64,000 nt of DNA from Corynebacterium sp. NML98-0116. Lineage in GTDB: Bacteria > Actinomycetota > Actinomycetes > Mycobacteriales > Mycobacteriaceae. The DNA lies in assembly GCF_001767255.1 (NCBI RefSeq), contig NZ_CP017639.1, forward strand, positions 1,882,875 through 1,946,874, given 5' to 3'. This document shows, piece after piece, positions 44,982-53,870 of the stretch. The translations under genes were made by a program, and so were the position numbers. Numbering within the stretch: the stretch's first letter is position 1; every line of letters starts with the position of its first letter. The notes beneath the pieces were generated by a model. The model did no database searches. It saw only the letters and a list, made by a program, of their open reading frames with translations, and was not told the DNA's origin.

Positions 44982-46566
44982 TGCGGCGTGCCATCACGTT
45001 GTCGCGGGCCTGCACAATGAGCGCGAGCTGCTGCTCAGCCAAGTTCGCGGCCACGATTGGGTTATCCGCAAACGTTGCAAAACCGCAGTCCGTCGAGAAG
45101 ACCACTCGGTCAGCTCCGAACGTGTCCAGGGCGCGCTCGATGCGCTCCTCCACTGCTTCGACCGGCTCCAGCTCCTGGAGCTTTTGGTTCAGCACGCCAA
45201 CGCAGATGCGCTGGTCGTCGCGGATTCCCTCGAGGGCTCGGATATCGCCGGCACGTGGCGTCGCCAACTCCATGGACAACATACCCACGTTCAGCGAGGC
45301 GAACAGCTCAACGAACGGAGCGTAATCGCCCGTCAACGCCGCGGACTCATCCGTGGTCCAGTTGCCGCGGCACACGTGCAACGCCAACCGCTCCTTCGGC
45401 AGCCCCTCAGTGAGCTCATCGAGCAACGACTTCGCGAACTCCAGCTCCTCATCCACCGTGCCCTCCAGGCCGTCGAGCGCGCCACACATAAACGTGCGGC
45501 CGCCCCCGCCTGCCTGCCCGTACACGACTTCAGTAAGCACCGGCTCATCGATCTGCACCAGCGACGTTCCCTTCGCCAGCAATTCGTGGAGCTCCTCGCG
45601 TAGCACGCGAACGATGTCTTTCGACATCTCCTCGCGGTTCTCGTACGCGCGGTCGGAGACACACTCCATCCACATCGTGCGCGTGAGCAGGTACGGCCCT
45701 GGCAGGCACACCTTCACCGGGCGGTCGGTAAGCTGCTGCACAAACTCAACCTCGTGCGCAACCAGTGGCTTATCGCGACCAAGCGGGCCAAAGACCGCCG
45801 GGTGGCGCACCTCGCCCGCCGGGACGTCCAACGCGCGAAGCTCGCGCTCGAACTCCTCAGGGTCATCCACGTACGGCAGCAGGTCTGTAATCGGGATCAG
45901 CTGGCAGTTCTGCAGACGCCCCGCGACGAAGCTCGAGTAGTTGTCGCGTCGCATTTCACCATCCGTGACGACGTCCACTCCGGCCCGCTCCTGCGCCGCA
46001 AGCACAAGGCGCACTGCGTCGTCGGCTGTGGCCTGGAACGTGCCTTCATCCATCCGCTCTTCGAGGTGGCGGTGCAGCGCATCCAACAACCACGGAGACC
46101 GTGGCCAAGAGCCCATCGTCAGCACAGATCCCGCCGGAATCTCCGGCGCGGGAGCTGGCTCAGGCAGTTCCTTGGCGATCGTCGGCTCCACGACCTCCTG
46201 CGTCACCGGCATCTGCGGGCGCTTGCGCGGCCCCTTCTTCTTTTTCGGGCGCACAGCCTCGGGAGCGGCCGGGATATCAGCAACCTCCACGGGCTTCGTG
46301 AACGCCCCCTTCGACACAAGGAAGCGCCACCGCTTGTGCTCTGGCTCCTCAACCACGTTGACCAGGTCGTTGCCAGTCAAGTTACACCAGGAAGGCAGGT
46401 CCACCTTGACTGTGGGGTCGTAGGAGATGATCTCCAGCAGCTGGCCAGACTCGAGCGGATCGATGTTCTTTCGGATCAATAACAGCAACCCGTTACCGCA
46501 GTCCAGATCGCCACCGTCGAAGCTGGCGTCTGGGGCGTACGGGTGCAGATTCTCGGACTGAGACAT
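44974..46566 (-). CDS. TusA-like domain fused to core methionine-synthase (MetE C-terminal) domain
   Basis: 530-aa two-domain protein. Residues 14-90 form a TusA-like domain (LDCGNGLLLL with Cys23; DLPSWCNLTGNDLV with Cys61) lacking the classical CPxP. A basic and Pro-rich linker (95-147) leads to a cobalamin-independent methionine synthase core (148-530) with the zinc ligands in place: His397 and Cys399 in LALHVCRGN, Glu433 in LSMELA, Cys494 in STDCGFA; QIDEP at 338-342 matches the homocysteine/Asp site. The MetE N-terminal half is absent. The ATG at 46566 follows the DsrE-like stop by 7 nt. Probable role: zinc-activated thiolate methyl or alkyl transfer, perhaps with a protein-bound sulfur; unproven. 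Confidence 0.8.
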   Translation of the reverse strand: MSQSENLHPYAPDASFDGGDLDCGNGLLLLIRKNIDPLESGQLLEIISYDPTVKVDLPSWCNLTGNDLVNVVEEPEHKRWRFLVSKGAFTKPVEVADIPAAPEAVRPKKKKGPRKRPQMPVTQEVVEPTIAKELPEPAPAPEIPAGSVLTMGSWPRSPWLLDALHRHLEERMDEGTFQATADDAVRLVLAAQERAGVDVVTDGEMRRDNYSSFVAGRLQNCQLIPITDLLPYVDDPEEFERELRALDVPAGEVRHPAVFGPLGRDKPLVAHEVEFVQQLTDRPVKVCLPGPYLLTRTMWMECVSDRAYENREEMSKDIVRVLREELHELLAKGTSLVQIDEPVLTEVVYGQAGGGGRTFMCGALDGLEGTVDEELEFAKSLLDELTEGLPKERLALHVCRGNWTTDESAALTGDYAPFVELFASLNVGMLSMELATPRAGDIRALEGIRDDQRICVGVLNQKLQELEPVEAVEERIERALDTFGADRVVFSTDCGFATFADNPIVAANLAEQQLALIVQARDNVMARRNA

Positions 46567-46573
46567 CGTTGCC

Positions 46574-46939
46574 TTAGTAGGAAACGCTTGGGGTGCCGTC
46601 TGCCAGGAACTCAACCAGCTTTGCGCCGCCGACGATGGTGGCGCCGTCGATAAGATCCTCTTCCCCGAAGCCGCGCTTCTTCGCACAAGGCGCACACACG
46701 TACAGCTTGCCCTCTGCCGCGACAAAGTTCTCGATGAGTTCCTTGATCGGCGCGAATCCCTCCTCATGAATGTCGTCTGCGTAGCCCTTCACAGCCAGAC
46801 GAGCGCCCTCGGAGGACAGGAACACCATCGTGTCCTGCGCGGAACCAACAGCAGCATTGGCGACGACGAAGCCGAGCGTCGCCAGGTCCTCATTATCCTT
46901 CGCGTGTGCAACGGTGACGCAAAACTTACCAGTACCCAT
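46574..46939 (-). CDS. DsrE-like sulfur-transfer protein
   Basis: 121-aa protein MGTGKFCVTVAHAKDNEDLATLGFVVANAA, with the DsrE fold pattern and a C-x2-C pair in LYVCAPCAKKRGF at the position used by DsrE-type persulfide carriers. Start at ATG 46939, with AAGGAG 6 nt upstream; a doubled ATG lies at 46942. First gene of the cluster running to the SulP transporter, and directly downstream of the S10 operon terminator, so it has its own promoter. DsrE proteins often pass sulfur to TusA, which fits the next gene. Confidence 0.82.
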   Translation of the reverse strand: MGTGKFCVTVAHAKDNEDLATLGFVVANAAVGSAQDTMVFLSSEGARLAVKGYADDIHEEGFAPIKELIENFVAAEGKLYVCAPCAKKRGFGEEDLIDGATIVGGAKLVEFLADGTPSVSY

Positions 46940-46992
46940 CATGGACTCCTTCAAATTGGTTGTATCGAACACCAGAAAGTGTACCGAAACGC

Positions 46993-47035
46993 AAAAAAGC
47001 ACCACCCCCTCGCAGCGAAACTTGGGGGTGGTGCT
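46993..47035 (-). terminator. S10 operon terminator
   Basis: 12-bp stem AGCACCACCCCC/GGGGGTGGTGCT followed on the minus strand by TTTTTT; 38 nt past the rpsQ stop. A strong rho-independent terminator. Confidence 0.9.
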
Positions 47036-47072
47036 CTGTTGTCCTTGAGTCGGACGCCTCTACCGGATGGGT

Positions 47073-47357
47073 TTAGCGTGCCTTCTCAATGATCTCCACG
47101 AGACGGAAGTGCTTGTCCTTGGACAGCGGACGCGTCTCCTGGATGCGGACGAGGTCGCCAACACCGGCGGTGTTCTCCTCGTCGTGTGCCTTCACACGCT
47201 TGGTGGTACGGACGATCTTGCCGTACAGCGCGTGGGACTTGCGGTCCTCGACCTCGACAACGATGGTCTTGTCCATCTTGTCGGAGACGACGTAGCCGCG
47301 GCGGTTCTTCTGAACACGCTTCTCGTTGGTCTGTTCGTTCACGTTTGCCTCACTCAT
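47073..47357 (-). CDS. rpsQ: 30S ribosomal protein S17
   Basis: 94-aa uS17 OB-fold protein ([44 protein letters not shown]). A primary 16S rRNA binder. It starts 2 nt after rpmC and is the last gene of the S10 operon here. Confidence 0.97.
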   Translation of the reverse strand: MSEANVNEQTNEKRVQKNRRGYVVSDKMDKTIVVEVEDRKSHALYGKIVRTTKRVKAHDEENTAGVGDLVRIQETRPLSKDKHFRLVEIIEKAR

Positions 47358-47359
47358 GA

Positions 47360-47590
47360 TTAAGCCTCAGCTCCCGGAACAACGGACAGGCCGAGCTCGC
47401 GCTCGCGCAGCACGGTGTAGATACGTGCAATGTCGCGCTTCACGGTGGAGATGCGGCGGTTGTTGGTCAGCTGGCCGGTAGCAAGCTGGAAGCGCAGGTT
47501 AAACAGCTCTTCCTTTGCCTCGGACAGACGAGCGCGCAGCTCTTCGTCGTTGAGCTCGCGGAACTCGGATGCGGGGGTACCGTTTGCCAT
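47360..47590 (-). CDS. rpmC: 50S ribosomal protein L29
   Basis: 76-aa uL29 ([26 protein letters not shown]), at the tunnel exit where signal recognition particle and trigger factor dock. ATG 47590 ([10 protein letters not shown]) is used, overlapping the rplP stop by one base; a longer ORF back to 47629 runs into rplP. Confidence 0.95.
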   Translation of the reverse strand: MANGTPASEFRELNDEELRARLSEAKEELFNLRFQLATGQLTNNRRISTVKRDIARIYTVLRERELGLSVVPGAEA

Positions 47591-48006
47591 TAGAACTGGT
47601 CCTCCTTCTTGATGATGCGAACCTTGCAAGGCAGCTTCGCGCCTGCGCGGCGCAGTGCCTCGATAGCGGTTGCGTCGTTCGGGTAGGACATCTCAAAGAG
47701 AATACGTCCCGGCTTTACGTTAGCGACCCACTTCTCGACAGGGCCCTTACCGGAACCCATACGAACACCGAGAGGCTTCTGCGTCAACGGACGGTCCGGG
47801 AAGATGTTGATCCAGACCTTGCCACCACGCTTGACGTGGCGGTTGATCGCAATACGAGCCGCCTCAATCTGACGGTTGGTGATGTACGCCGGCTCGAGAG
47901 CCTGCAGAGCGTAGTCACCGAAGTTGATCGTGTTGCCACCCTTGGACACGCCAGAACGAGTCGGGCGGTGCTGGCGGCGGTACTTCACACGCTTAGGAAT
48001 AAGCAT
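47590..48006 (-). CDS. rplP: 50S ribosomal protein L16
   Basis: 138-aa uL16 ([53 protein letters not shown]), which organises the A site and is among the last proteins assembled. 3 nt after rpsC. Confidence 0.97.
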   Translation of the reverse strand: MLIPKRVKYRRQHRPTRSGVSKGGNTINFGDYALQALEPAYITNRQIEAARIAINRHVKRGGKVWINIFPDRPLTQKPLGVRMGSGKGPVEKWVANVKPGRILFEMSYPNDATAIEALRRAGAKLPCKVRIIKKEDQF

Positions 48007-48009
48007 TGA

Positions 48010-48753
48010 TTAGCCCTCCTGCTTCTGCTCTGCACGCTGGCGGCGCTGGCCACCACGGCGTGGGCGGCGATCGCCACGGCCACGACGCTCGTTCGACGGA
48101 GCGTTGAGCTCGGACTCGCGCACGCCACCGACGACGTCGCCCTTGTAGATCCAAACCTTGACGCCGATGACGCCGAAGGTCGTGTGTGCTTCTGCGATGC
48201 CGTAGTCGATCTCAGCACGAAGGGTGTGCAGTGGCACACGGCCTTCGTGGTAGCGCTCGACGCGGGACATTTCAGCGCCGCCGAGACGACCCGAGGTCAT
48301 GACCTTGATGCCCTTGACCTGTGGGTTGCGCATAGCGGACTGGATTGCCTTGCGCATCGCACGACGGAACGCAACGCGGTTGACCAGCTGTTCAGCGATG
48401 GACTGAGCAACGAGCGTCGCGTCGGCGTCGACGTTCTTGACCTCGAGGATGTTCAGCGCAACCATCTTGCCGGTGAGCTTCTCGAGCTCACGGCGGATGC
48501 GGTCAGCCTCAGCGCCACGACGGCCAATCACGATGCCCGGGCGGGCAGTGTGAATGTCGACGCGGACGCGGTCACGGGTGCGCTCGATGACAACGTCGGA
48601 GATACCGGCGCGCTCGAGGCCCTTGGACAGGAACTCGCGGATCTTGATGTCTTCTGCGACGTAATCAGCGTAGTTCTTGTCGGCGTACCAGTGGGACTTC
48701 CAGTCGGACGTGATACCCAGGCGCAGGCCGTGTGGGTGAATCTTCTGGCCCAT
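48010..48753 (-). CDS. rpsC: 30S ribosomal protein S3
   Basis: 247-aa uS3 starting [20 protein letters not shown] with the KH domain ([21 protein letters not shown]). The C-terminal tail is basic and Gln-rich. It lines the mRNA entry tunnel. ATG 48753 overlaps the rplV stop by one base (TAATG); a longer ORF to 48879 is spurious. Confidence 0.96.
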   Translation of the reverse strand: MGQKIHPHGLRLGITSDWKSHWYADKNYADYVAEDIKIREFLSKGLERAGISDVVIERTRDRVRVDIHTARPGIVIGRRGAEADRIRRELEKLTGKMVALNILEVKNVDADATLVAQSIAEQLVNRVAFRRAMRKAIQSAMRNPQVKGIKVMTSGRLGGAEMSRVERYHEGRVPLHTLRAEIDYGIAEAHTTFGVIGVKVWIYKGDVVGGVRESELNAPSNERRGRGDRRPRRGGQRRQRAEQKQEG

Positions 48754-49112
48754 TACTTCGCCCCTTCCTTGGACTCGACAACTACGGTGATGTGCGAGGT
48801 GCGCTTCCGGATCTGGAATGCGCGACCCTGAGCGCGTGGCTGGAAGCGACGCATGGTCGGACCTTCGTTTGCCCAGCACTCGGAGACGACCAGCGTACGC
48901 GGGTCCAAACCGAAGTTGTTTTCAGCGTTGGCGGCTGCAGATGCAACAACCTTGGCAACGTCCTTCGCAGCACCCTGTGGTGCGTACTTCAGGACTGCGA
49001 GAGCCTCGGAGACGGACTTCCCACGGACGAGGGCGAGCACGCGGCGCGCCTTCATCGGGGAAACACGAACGAACTTGGCCGTCGCGGATGCAGTGGTGAT
49101 GGTGTCAGCCAT
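48753..49112 (-). CDS. rplV: 50S ribosomal protein L22
   Basis: 119-aa uL22 ([49 protein letters not shown]). Its beta-hairpin lines the exit tunnel constriction near the macrolide site; no unusual change was noticed. 3 nt after rpsS. Confidence 0.97.
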   Translation of the reverse strand: MADTITTASATAKFVRVSPMKARRVLALVRGKSVSEALAVLKYAPQGAAKDVAKVVASAAANAENNFGLDPRTLVVSECWANEGPTMRRFQPRAQGRAFQIRKRTSHITVVVESKEGAK

Positions 49113-49115
49113 TGC

Positions 49116-49391
49116 TTATCGACGTCCCTTCTGTTCCTTGACGTGACCCTTAAAGGTCTTGGTTGGTGCAAACTCGCCGAGCTTGTGGCCGACCATGGAC
49201 TCGTCGACAAACACCGGGACGTGCTTGCGGCCGTCGTGGACGGCGAAAGTGTGTCCGATGAAATCTGGGAGAATGGTCGAACGGCGAGACCAGGTCTTGA
49301 TTACCTGCTTGGTGCCTGCATCGTTCTGAGCGTCCACCTTGTTGAGGAGGTGCTCATCGACGAACGGGCCTTTCTTTAGGCTACGTGGCAT
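49116..49391 (-). CDS. rpsS: 30S ribosomal protein S19
   Basis: 91-aa uS19 ([49 protein letters not shown]). Head protein contacting A-site tRNA with S13. 16 nt after rplB. Confidence 0.97.
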   Translation of the reverse strand: MPRSLKKGPFVDEHLLNKVDAQNDAGTKQVIKTWSRRSTILPDFIGHTFAVHDGRKHVPVFVDESMVGHKLGEFAPTKTFKGHVKEQKGRR

Positions 49392-49407
49392 GTCTTACTA
49401 CCTCCTC

Positions 49408-50247
49408 TTAACGCTTCTTGTTCTTCGAGCGACGGCGTCGCACGATCATGTTGTTTGAGTAACGGTTTGGGTTGCGGGTGCGAACTTCCTTCTTGCCCCA
49501 TGGGGACACTGGGTGACGACCACCGGAAGTCTTACCTTCACCACCACCGTGTGGGTGATCCACAGGGTTCATGACAACACCGCGGACCGTTGGGCGCCAG
49601 CCCTTCCAGCGCATACGGCCAGCCTTGCCCCAGCGGATGTTGATCTGGTCAGCGTTGCCGACCTCACCAACGGTTGCGCGGCAGCGGATGTCCACGCGGC
49701 GAATTTCGGAGGACGGCATACGCAGCACTGCGTAGGAACCTTCCTTACCGAGCAGCTGGATAGAAGCGCCTGCGGAACGAGCAAGCTTGGCACCTGCACC
49801 AGGCTTGAGCTCAACAGCGTGGATCGTCGTACCGGTCGGGATGTTACGCAGTGGGAGGTTGTTACCAACCTTGATGTCGGCGTTAGGACCAGCCTCAACG
49901 ACGGCACCCTGCTTCAGGCCCTTCGGAGCGATGATGTAGCGCTTCTCACCGTCGTAGTAGTGGAGCAAAGCAATGTTAGCGGTGCGGTTCGGGTCGTACT
50001 CGATGTGAGCAACCTTTGCCAGCACGCCGTCTTTGTCCGAACGGCGGAAGTCAATCACGCGGTAACGACGCTTGTGGCCGCCACCACGGTGACGAGTGGT
50101 GATGTGGCCGTGCGTGTTGCGGCCACCCTTCTTCGGGAGCGGGCGCAGCAGCGACTTTTCCGGAGTGGAGCGGGTAAGCTCCTCGAACTCCGAAACAGAG
50201 CTGGCACGGCGACCCGGGGTTGTCGGCTTGTACTTACGAATAGCCAT
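49408..50247 (-). CDS. rplB: 50S ribosomal protein L2
   Basis: 279-aa uL2 ([46 protein letters not shown] with the conserved His near the peptidyl transferase centre). It starts 25 nt after rplW. Confidence 0.97.
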   Translation of the reverse strand: MAIRKYKPTTPGRRASSVSEFEELTRSTPEKSLLRPLPKKGGRNTHGHITTRHRGGGHKRRYRVIDFRRSDKDGVLAKVAHIEYDPNRTANIALLHYYDGEKRYIIAPKGLKQGAVVEAGPNADIKVGNNLPLRNIPTGTTIHAVELKPGAGAKLARSAGASIQLLGKEGSYAVLRMPSSEIRRVDIRCRATVGEVGNADQINIRWGKAGRMRWKGWRPTVRGVVMNPVDHPHGGGEGKTSGGRHPVSPWGKKEVRTRNPNRYSNNMIVRRRRSKNKKR

Positions 50248-50272
50248 ATTTTGTCCTTTTCTATCGAGTCAC

Positions 50273-50578
50273 TTAGACGGCTGCGCCGCCGAAGATGTCG
50301 ATGGGATCGCTGCCCTCGCGGAGAGTAACGTAGGCGCGCTTGGTGTCCTTGCGCTTACCGAAACCAGTGCGGGAACGCTTGCGCTTGCCCTCACGGTTCA
50401 CGGTGTTCACCGAAGCGACGTCGACGCCGAAAATCTCTTCCACGGCAATCTTGATCTGGGTCTTGTTAGCAGACTTCGCTACAAAAAACGTGTAGGTGTT
50501 CTGCTCCATCAGCGCGTAGGTCTTCTCAGAGAGGACCGGCGCGATGATGATGTCGCGGGAATTCACGATCTTAGCCAT
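50273..50578 (-). CDS. rplW: 50S ribosomal protein L23
   Basis: 101-aa uL23 ([31 protein letters not shown]), the docking site of trigger factor and SRP at the tunnel exit. It directly follows rplD with no intergenic base. Confidence 0.97.
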   Translation of the reverse strand: MAKIVNSRDIIIAPVLSEKTYALMEQNTYTFFVAKSANKTQIKIAVEEIFGVDVASVNTVNREGKRKRSRTGFGKRKDTKRAYVTLREGSDPIDIFGGAAV

Positions 50579-51235
50579 TTACTTCTCCTCCTCCGCAGCT
50601 TCAGCCTTGCCACGGTTGATGAAGGTGTGCAGCGCCTCAACCGAGAACACAACGTCATCGGCGTTCAGCACGTCGTAGGTGTTCAGCTGCGCCGGCTCAA
50701 GAATGGTGACGCCCGGCAGGTTCCTTGCGGACAGACGGGAGTTAACATCCTCACGGCCGATCACGAGCAGCACCGACTTACGGTCAGTCAGACGCTCAAT
50801 GAACGCACGAGCAGACTTGGTCGAAGGCTTCTGGCCCGGAACAAGCTCCTCAATGAGGTGGATGCGCTCGTTGCGAACACGATCAGTGAGTGCACCAGCA
50901 AGTGCAGCCTTGATCATCTTCTTTGGGGTGCGCTGCGCGTAAGAACGCGGCTGCGGACCGTGGACAATGCCACCGCCGGTGAAGTGTGGCGCGCGGATCG
51001 AGCCCTGACGAGCGCGACCGGTGCCCTTCTGGCGGAATGGCTTCTTACCACCACCGCGGACCATGCCGCGGGTCTTGGTGGCGTGAGTGCCCTGACGAGC
51101 GGCTGCCAGCTGAGCTGTCACAACCTGGTGCATCAGGGGAATGGAAGCTTCACGGTCAAAAAGTTCTGCCGGAAGCTCAACGGAACCGTTGGTCTTTCCG
51201 TCTGCGGTGTGGACGTTCAACGTCAGGTTCGTCAT
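50579..51235 (-). CDS. rplD: 50S ribosomal protein L4
   Basis: 218-aa uL4 ([45 protein letters not shown] tunnel loop). In E. coli it is also the S10 operon repressor. It overlaps rplC by 4 bp (ATGA). Confidence 0.97.
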   Translation of the reverse strand: MTNLTLNVHTADGKTNGSVELPAELFDREASIPLMHQVVTAQLAAARQGTHATKTRGMVRGGGKKPFRQKGTGRARQGSIRAPHFTGGGIVHGPQPRSYAQRTPKKMIKAALAGALTDRVRNERIHLIEELVPGQKPSTKSARAFIERLTDRKSVLLVIGREDVNSRLSARNLPGVTILEPAQLNTYDVLNADDVVFSVEALHTFINRGKAEAAEEEK

Positions 51236-51888
51236 GCGTGAGCACCGCCCTTCACTGCGGTCTTGACGGTAACAACAGAACCCTTCGCACCAGGGATAGC
51301 ACCCTTGATGAGGAGGAGGTTGTTGTCGCCGTCGATGCGTTGAATCTTCAGGTTCTGGGTAGTAACGCGGTTACCGCCCATACGGCCAGCCATGCGCTTG
51401 CCCTTGAACACGCGACCCGGCGTAGACGCGCCACCAATGCCACCAACGCGACGGTGAGCAGCCTGGTTACCGTGTGCTGCACCCTGGCCCGCGAAGCCGT
51501 GACGCTTCATTGCGCCAGCGAAGCCGTGGCCCTTGGTGGTGCCAGCAACGTCGACGAAGACGTCGCCGTCAAACAGATTGACGGTGATCTCTTGGCCGAG
51601 TTCGTACGCAGAGGTGTCATCCATGCGGATTTCAGCTACGTAGCGACGTGGGGTGACGCCAGCCTTCTTGAAGTGGCCAGCCTCTGGCTTGTTCGTCTTA
51701 CGGGGATCGATGTCGCCGTAAGCAATCTGGATGGCGGAGTAGCCATCAGTCTCTGGTGTACGGATCTGGGTGACCACGCACGGCCCAGCCTCAACGACGG
51801 TAACCGGGATAACACGGTTCTCGTCGTCGAAGATCTGGGTCATGCCGAGCTTGGTGCCCAGAATGCCCTTGATCTGGTTATCAGACAT
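51232..51888 (-). CDS. rplC: 50S ribosomal protein L3
   Basis: 218-aa uL3 ([58 protein letters not shown]), an assembly initiator reaching the peptidyl transferase centre. 43 nt after rpsJ. Confidence 0.97.
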   Translation of the reverse strand: MSDNQIKGILGTKLGMTQIFDDENRVIPVTVVEAGPCVVTQIRTPETDGYSAIQIAYGDIDPRKTNKPEAGHFKKAGVTPRRYVAEIRMDDTSAYELGQEITVNLFDGDVFVDVAGTTKGHGFAGAMKRHGFAGQGAAHGNQAAHRRVGGIGGASTPGRVFKGKRMAGRMGGNRVTTQNLKIQRIDGDNNLLLIKGAIPGAKGSVVTVKTAVKGGAHA

Positions 51889-51931
51889 GTATTAGTTCTC
51901 CACTACTTACAGGTTGTCGGATCTCTAGTGA

Positions 51932-52237
51932 TTACTGGATGTTCACGTCAACGCTTGCAGGAAGGTCGATACGCATGAGCGCGTCAACCGTCTTCGGCGT
52001 CGGATCGAGAATGTCGATGAGACGCTTGTGCGTGCGCATCTCAAAGTGCTCGCGAGAGTCCTTGTACTTGTGGGGAGAACGAATAACGGCGTACACGTTC
52101 TTCTCTGTGGGCAACGGCACCGGTCCAACGACGCGGGCACCCGTGCGGGTGACCGTCTCAACGATCTTCTTCGCAGATGCGTCGATCGCTTCGTGGTCGT
52201 AGGCCTTCAGCCTGATGCGGATCTTCTGTCCCGCCAC
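51932..52237 (-). CDS. rpsJ: 30S ribosomal protein S10
   Basis: 101-aa uS10 ([30 protein letters not shown]). The GTG start at 52237 has GAGG 5 nt upstream and gives the standard length; the longer ORF up to 52432 runs through the leader. First ribosomal gene of the S10 operon. A hairpin CCCCAC-N15-GTGGGG (52257-52283) lies just upstream of the ribosome binding site. Confidence 0.96.
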   Translation of the reverse strand: MAGQKIRIRLKAYDHEAIDASAKKIVETVTRTGARVVGPVPLPTEKNVYAVIRSPHKYKDSREHFEMRTHKRLIDILDPTPKTVDALMRIDLPASVDVNIQ

Positions 52238-52256
52238 GCTTACCTCTTCCTCGCAT

Positions 52257-52283
52257 CCCCACATTCTGAACGAAGCGGTGGGG
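52257..52283 (-). promoter_or_regulatory. Hairpin in rpsJ leader
   Basis: CCCCAC and GTGGGG can pair across 15 nt, about 20 nt ahead of the rpsJ start codon. It could influence rpsJ translation; similarity to the E. coli L4-responsive leader was not tested. Confidence 0.3.
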
Positions 52284-52404
52284 TTGTAGCTTCTAGTTTC
52301 TCTATAACGTTGTCCGGGCTGGGCCCATGGCTCAACGCCAGTGTCGTTTTCATTGACTGTTTGACACTTCCGGAAGGTGAGTAACGCGACAATAAACTGC
52401 GCGC

Positions 52405-52500
52405 TTACTTCAGTGCTTCCGCCTCGGTGCACACGTGCATCGGGGTGTCAGACTCGGAAGGGTGCGTGACCCTTGCGTACTGCCGCTGTTTATTTGCCAT
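52405..52500 (-). CDS. 31-codon leader ORF upstream of rpsJ
   Basis: ATG 52498-52500 to TAA 52405-52407 encodes 31 residues beginning [13 protein letters not shown] and ending EAEALK, with one Cys. The GGAGAAGGG sequence 2-8 nt ahead of the ATG is a better ribosome binding site than many real genes here. It lies 167 nt upstream of rpsJ on the same strand. No family was recognised. It may be a genuine small protein or a regulatory leader peptide for the S10 operon; the composition (basic start, acidic end) does not decide. Confidence 0.45.
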   Translation of the reverse strand: MANKQRQYARVTHPSESDTPMHVCTEAEALK

Positions 52501-52803
52501 GTCCCTTCTCCGGTTTCTCACCTAGTTAACCTAGATAAAAACCTTCTTTGGAAGGTGTCATGTTTACCCCACCATCACAACCTTGCGGCCGCCATGTCGA
52601 GGCAACCCGAGTATTAAAACACGTTCTTGCAAGAAGCGCAACCCCTCCTCTGAACATTTCAGTTTGATTGCAGAGTGATATCCATTCGGAAATTTTTGCA
52701 TCGATTCAGGCAAGCTAGCTGGTTGCTGTGTACCCTGGGTGTTTACACGGGCGTCTGTCCGTCGTACTTTTCTTTACCCAATATATAGACGAAGGGATTT
52801 TCC
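52501..52803. other. Divergent S10 / Asp23 intergenic region
   Basis: About 300 bp with no gene seen. It must hold promoters for both directions. Plus strand: TATATA (around 52782-52787) and GAAGGG before the Asp23 ATG. Minus strand: a repeated CCTAG/TTAA stretch (near 52524-52540) ahead of the leader ORF. GTGTTTACAC (near 52739-52748) is a short palindrome. None of these assignments is strong. Confidence 0.3.
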
Positions 52804-53298
52804 ATGGCCGACCACAATGCAACCGAGAACACTCCTGCCACCACCGAGGCAAAGGAGACAGAGCAGGTTCGCACCCGCAACTCCAACCTTGAGACTGAGC
52901 ACGGCACCACGATGATCGACGACAACGTCGTCGGCAAGATCGCCGGCATCGCCGCCCGCGAAGTTTCCGGAGTTTACAACCTGGGCGGTGGCGCTGCACG
53001 CATGTGGGGCGCTGTTCGCGAGTCGCTGACCTCCTCCACCAATGTTCAGCAGGGCGTCGATGTCGTTGTCGAGGACGGCCACGCTTCCGTCGCTGTTGCA
53101 ATTATTGCGGAGTACGGCGTCGCCATCCACGAGCTCGCAAACGCCATCCGCGAGAACATCACTGTTGCTGTGACCCGCATGACCGGCCTTATCGTTGACC
53201 GCGTCGACGTCACTGTTCACGACGTCCACCTGCCGGAGCAGGACAACGAGGAGTCCAACGAGGCCGCCTACAACGCTAACCAGGCGCTGGCTCAGTAA
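52804..53298 (+). CDS. Asp23/Gls24 family envelope stress protein
   Basis: 164-aa protein with a polar N-terminal tail (1-35) and an Asp23/Gls24 domain (about 36-145): MIDDNVVGKIAGIAAREVSGVYNLGGG, VVVEDGHASVAVAIIAEYGVAIHELANAIRENI. In Staphylococcus, Asp23 is a membrane-associated alkaline shock protein held by AmaP. Here it heads a six-gene unit that includes DUF2273 and AmaP-like membrane proteins. GAAGGG precedes the ATG by 7 nt. Confidence 0.87.
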   Translation: MADHNATENTPATTEAKETEQVRTRNSNLETEHGTTMIDDNVVGKIAGIAAREVSGVYNLGGGAARMWGAVRESLTSSTNVQQGVDVVVEDGHASVAVAIIAEYGVAIHELANAIRENITVAVTRMTGLIVDRVDVTVHDVHLPEQDNEESNEAAYNANQALAQ

Positions 53299-53300
53299 TT

Positions 53301-53612
53301 ATGGCGTACACCTCCGTTAGCCGCGAGGTGGCCGAAGCCGCCCGGGACGCCATTTTGGCTGTCCCCGGCGTTGCGGGTATGCACGGCGGGTTCTTCGGTG
53401 AAGTTGCCCTCCTGCTACCCGGCGAGCGGATCGAAGGGCTCAAACCCGCGACGCGATCCTCAGACCCCAACCTCCGCGGCCTTGAAGTCAACTTTATTTA
53501 CGACGTTTCGAGCGAACGGGACATTCACTCCGTCGCCGACGACGTACGCACCGCTACCCTGCGCGCCACCGATGTCGATTTCGTCGACGTTGTTGTCGCC
53601 GACGCCGAATAG
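53301..53612 (+). CDS. Small Asp23-cluster protein
   Basis: 103-aa soluble protein (MAYTSVSREVAEAARDAILAVPGVAGMHGG; VNFIYDVSSERDIHSVADDVRTATL). The pattern of helix, VPGV, and a C-terminal helix plus strand is like a reduced Asp23/Gls24 domain; formally of unknown function. It starts 2 nt after the previous gene and is therefore coupled to it. Confidence 0.7.
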   Translation: MAYTSVSREVAEAARDAILAVPGVAGMHGGFFGEVALLLPGERIEGLKPATRSSDPNLRGLEVNFIYDVSSERDIHSVADDVRTATLRATDVDFVDVVVADAE

Positions 53613-53669
53613 GAACGCCCGTTAGGGCGTCCGCGTTGCGTACCCACAACTACAAGTAAGTGGTGAACA

Positions 53670-53870
53670 ATGAATCTTTTATCTAACAAAGCGTTAACCG
53701 GTGTCATTATCGGCATTATCGTTGCTTTCTTCGTCACCTTTGGCGGCGGACTCGGGCTACTGTGGCTCGTTCTCTTCTCCGTCATTGGTGGTGTCGTCGG
53801 CGCCCAGCTTGATGGCAAGCTGGACCTCGCAGAAATCCTGAGCACCAGCTCGGGCAAGGGTCGTAGCTAA
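53670..53870 (+). CDS. Small membrane protein, DUF2273-like
   Basis: 66-aa protein with two hydrophobic helices (about 10-50: GVIIGIIVAFFVTFGGGLGLLWLVLFSVIGGVVGAQ split by a Gly turn), matching the DUF2273 proteins found in Asp23 clusters. Likely part of the membrane platform for the Asp23 proteins. Its TAA overlaps the next ATG by one base. Confidence 0.75.
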   Translation: MNLLSNKALTGVIIGIIVAFFVTFGGGLGLLWLVLFSVIGGVVGAQLDGKLDLAEILSTSSGKGRS

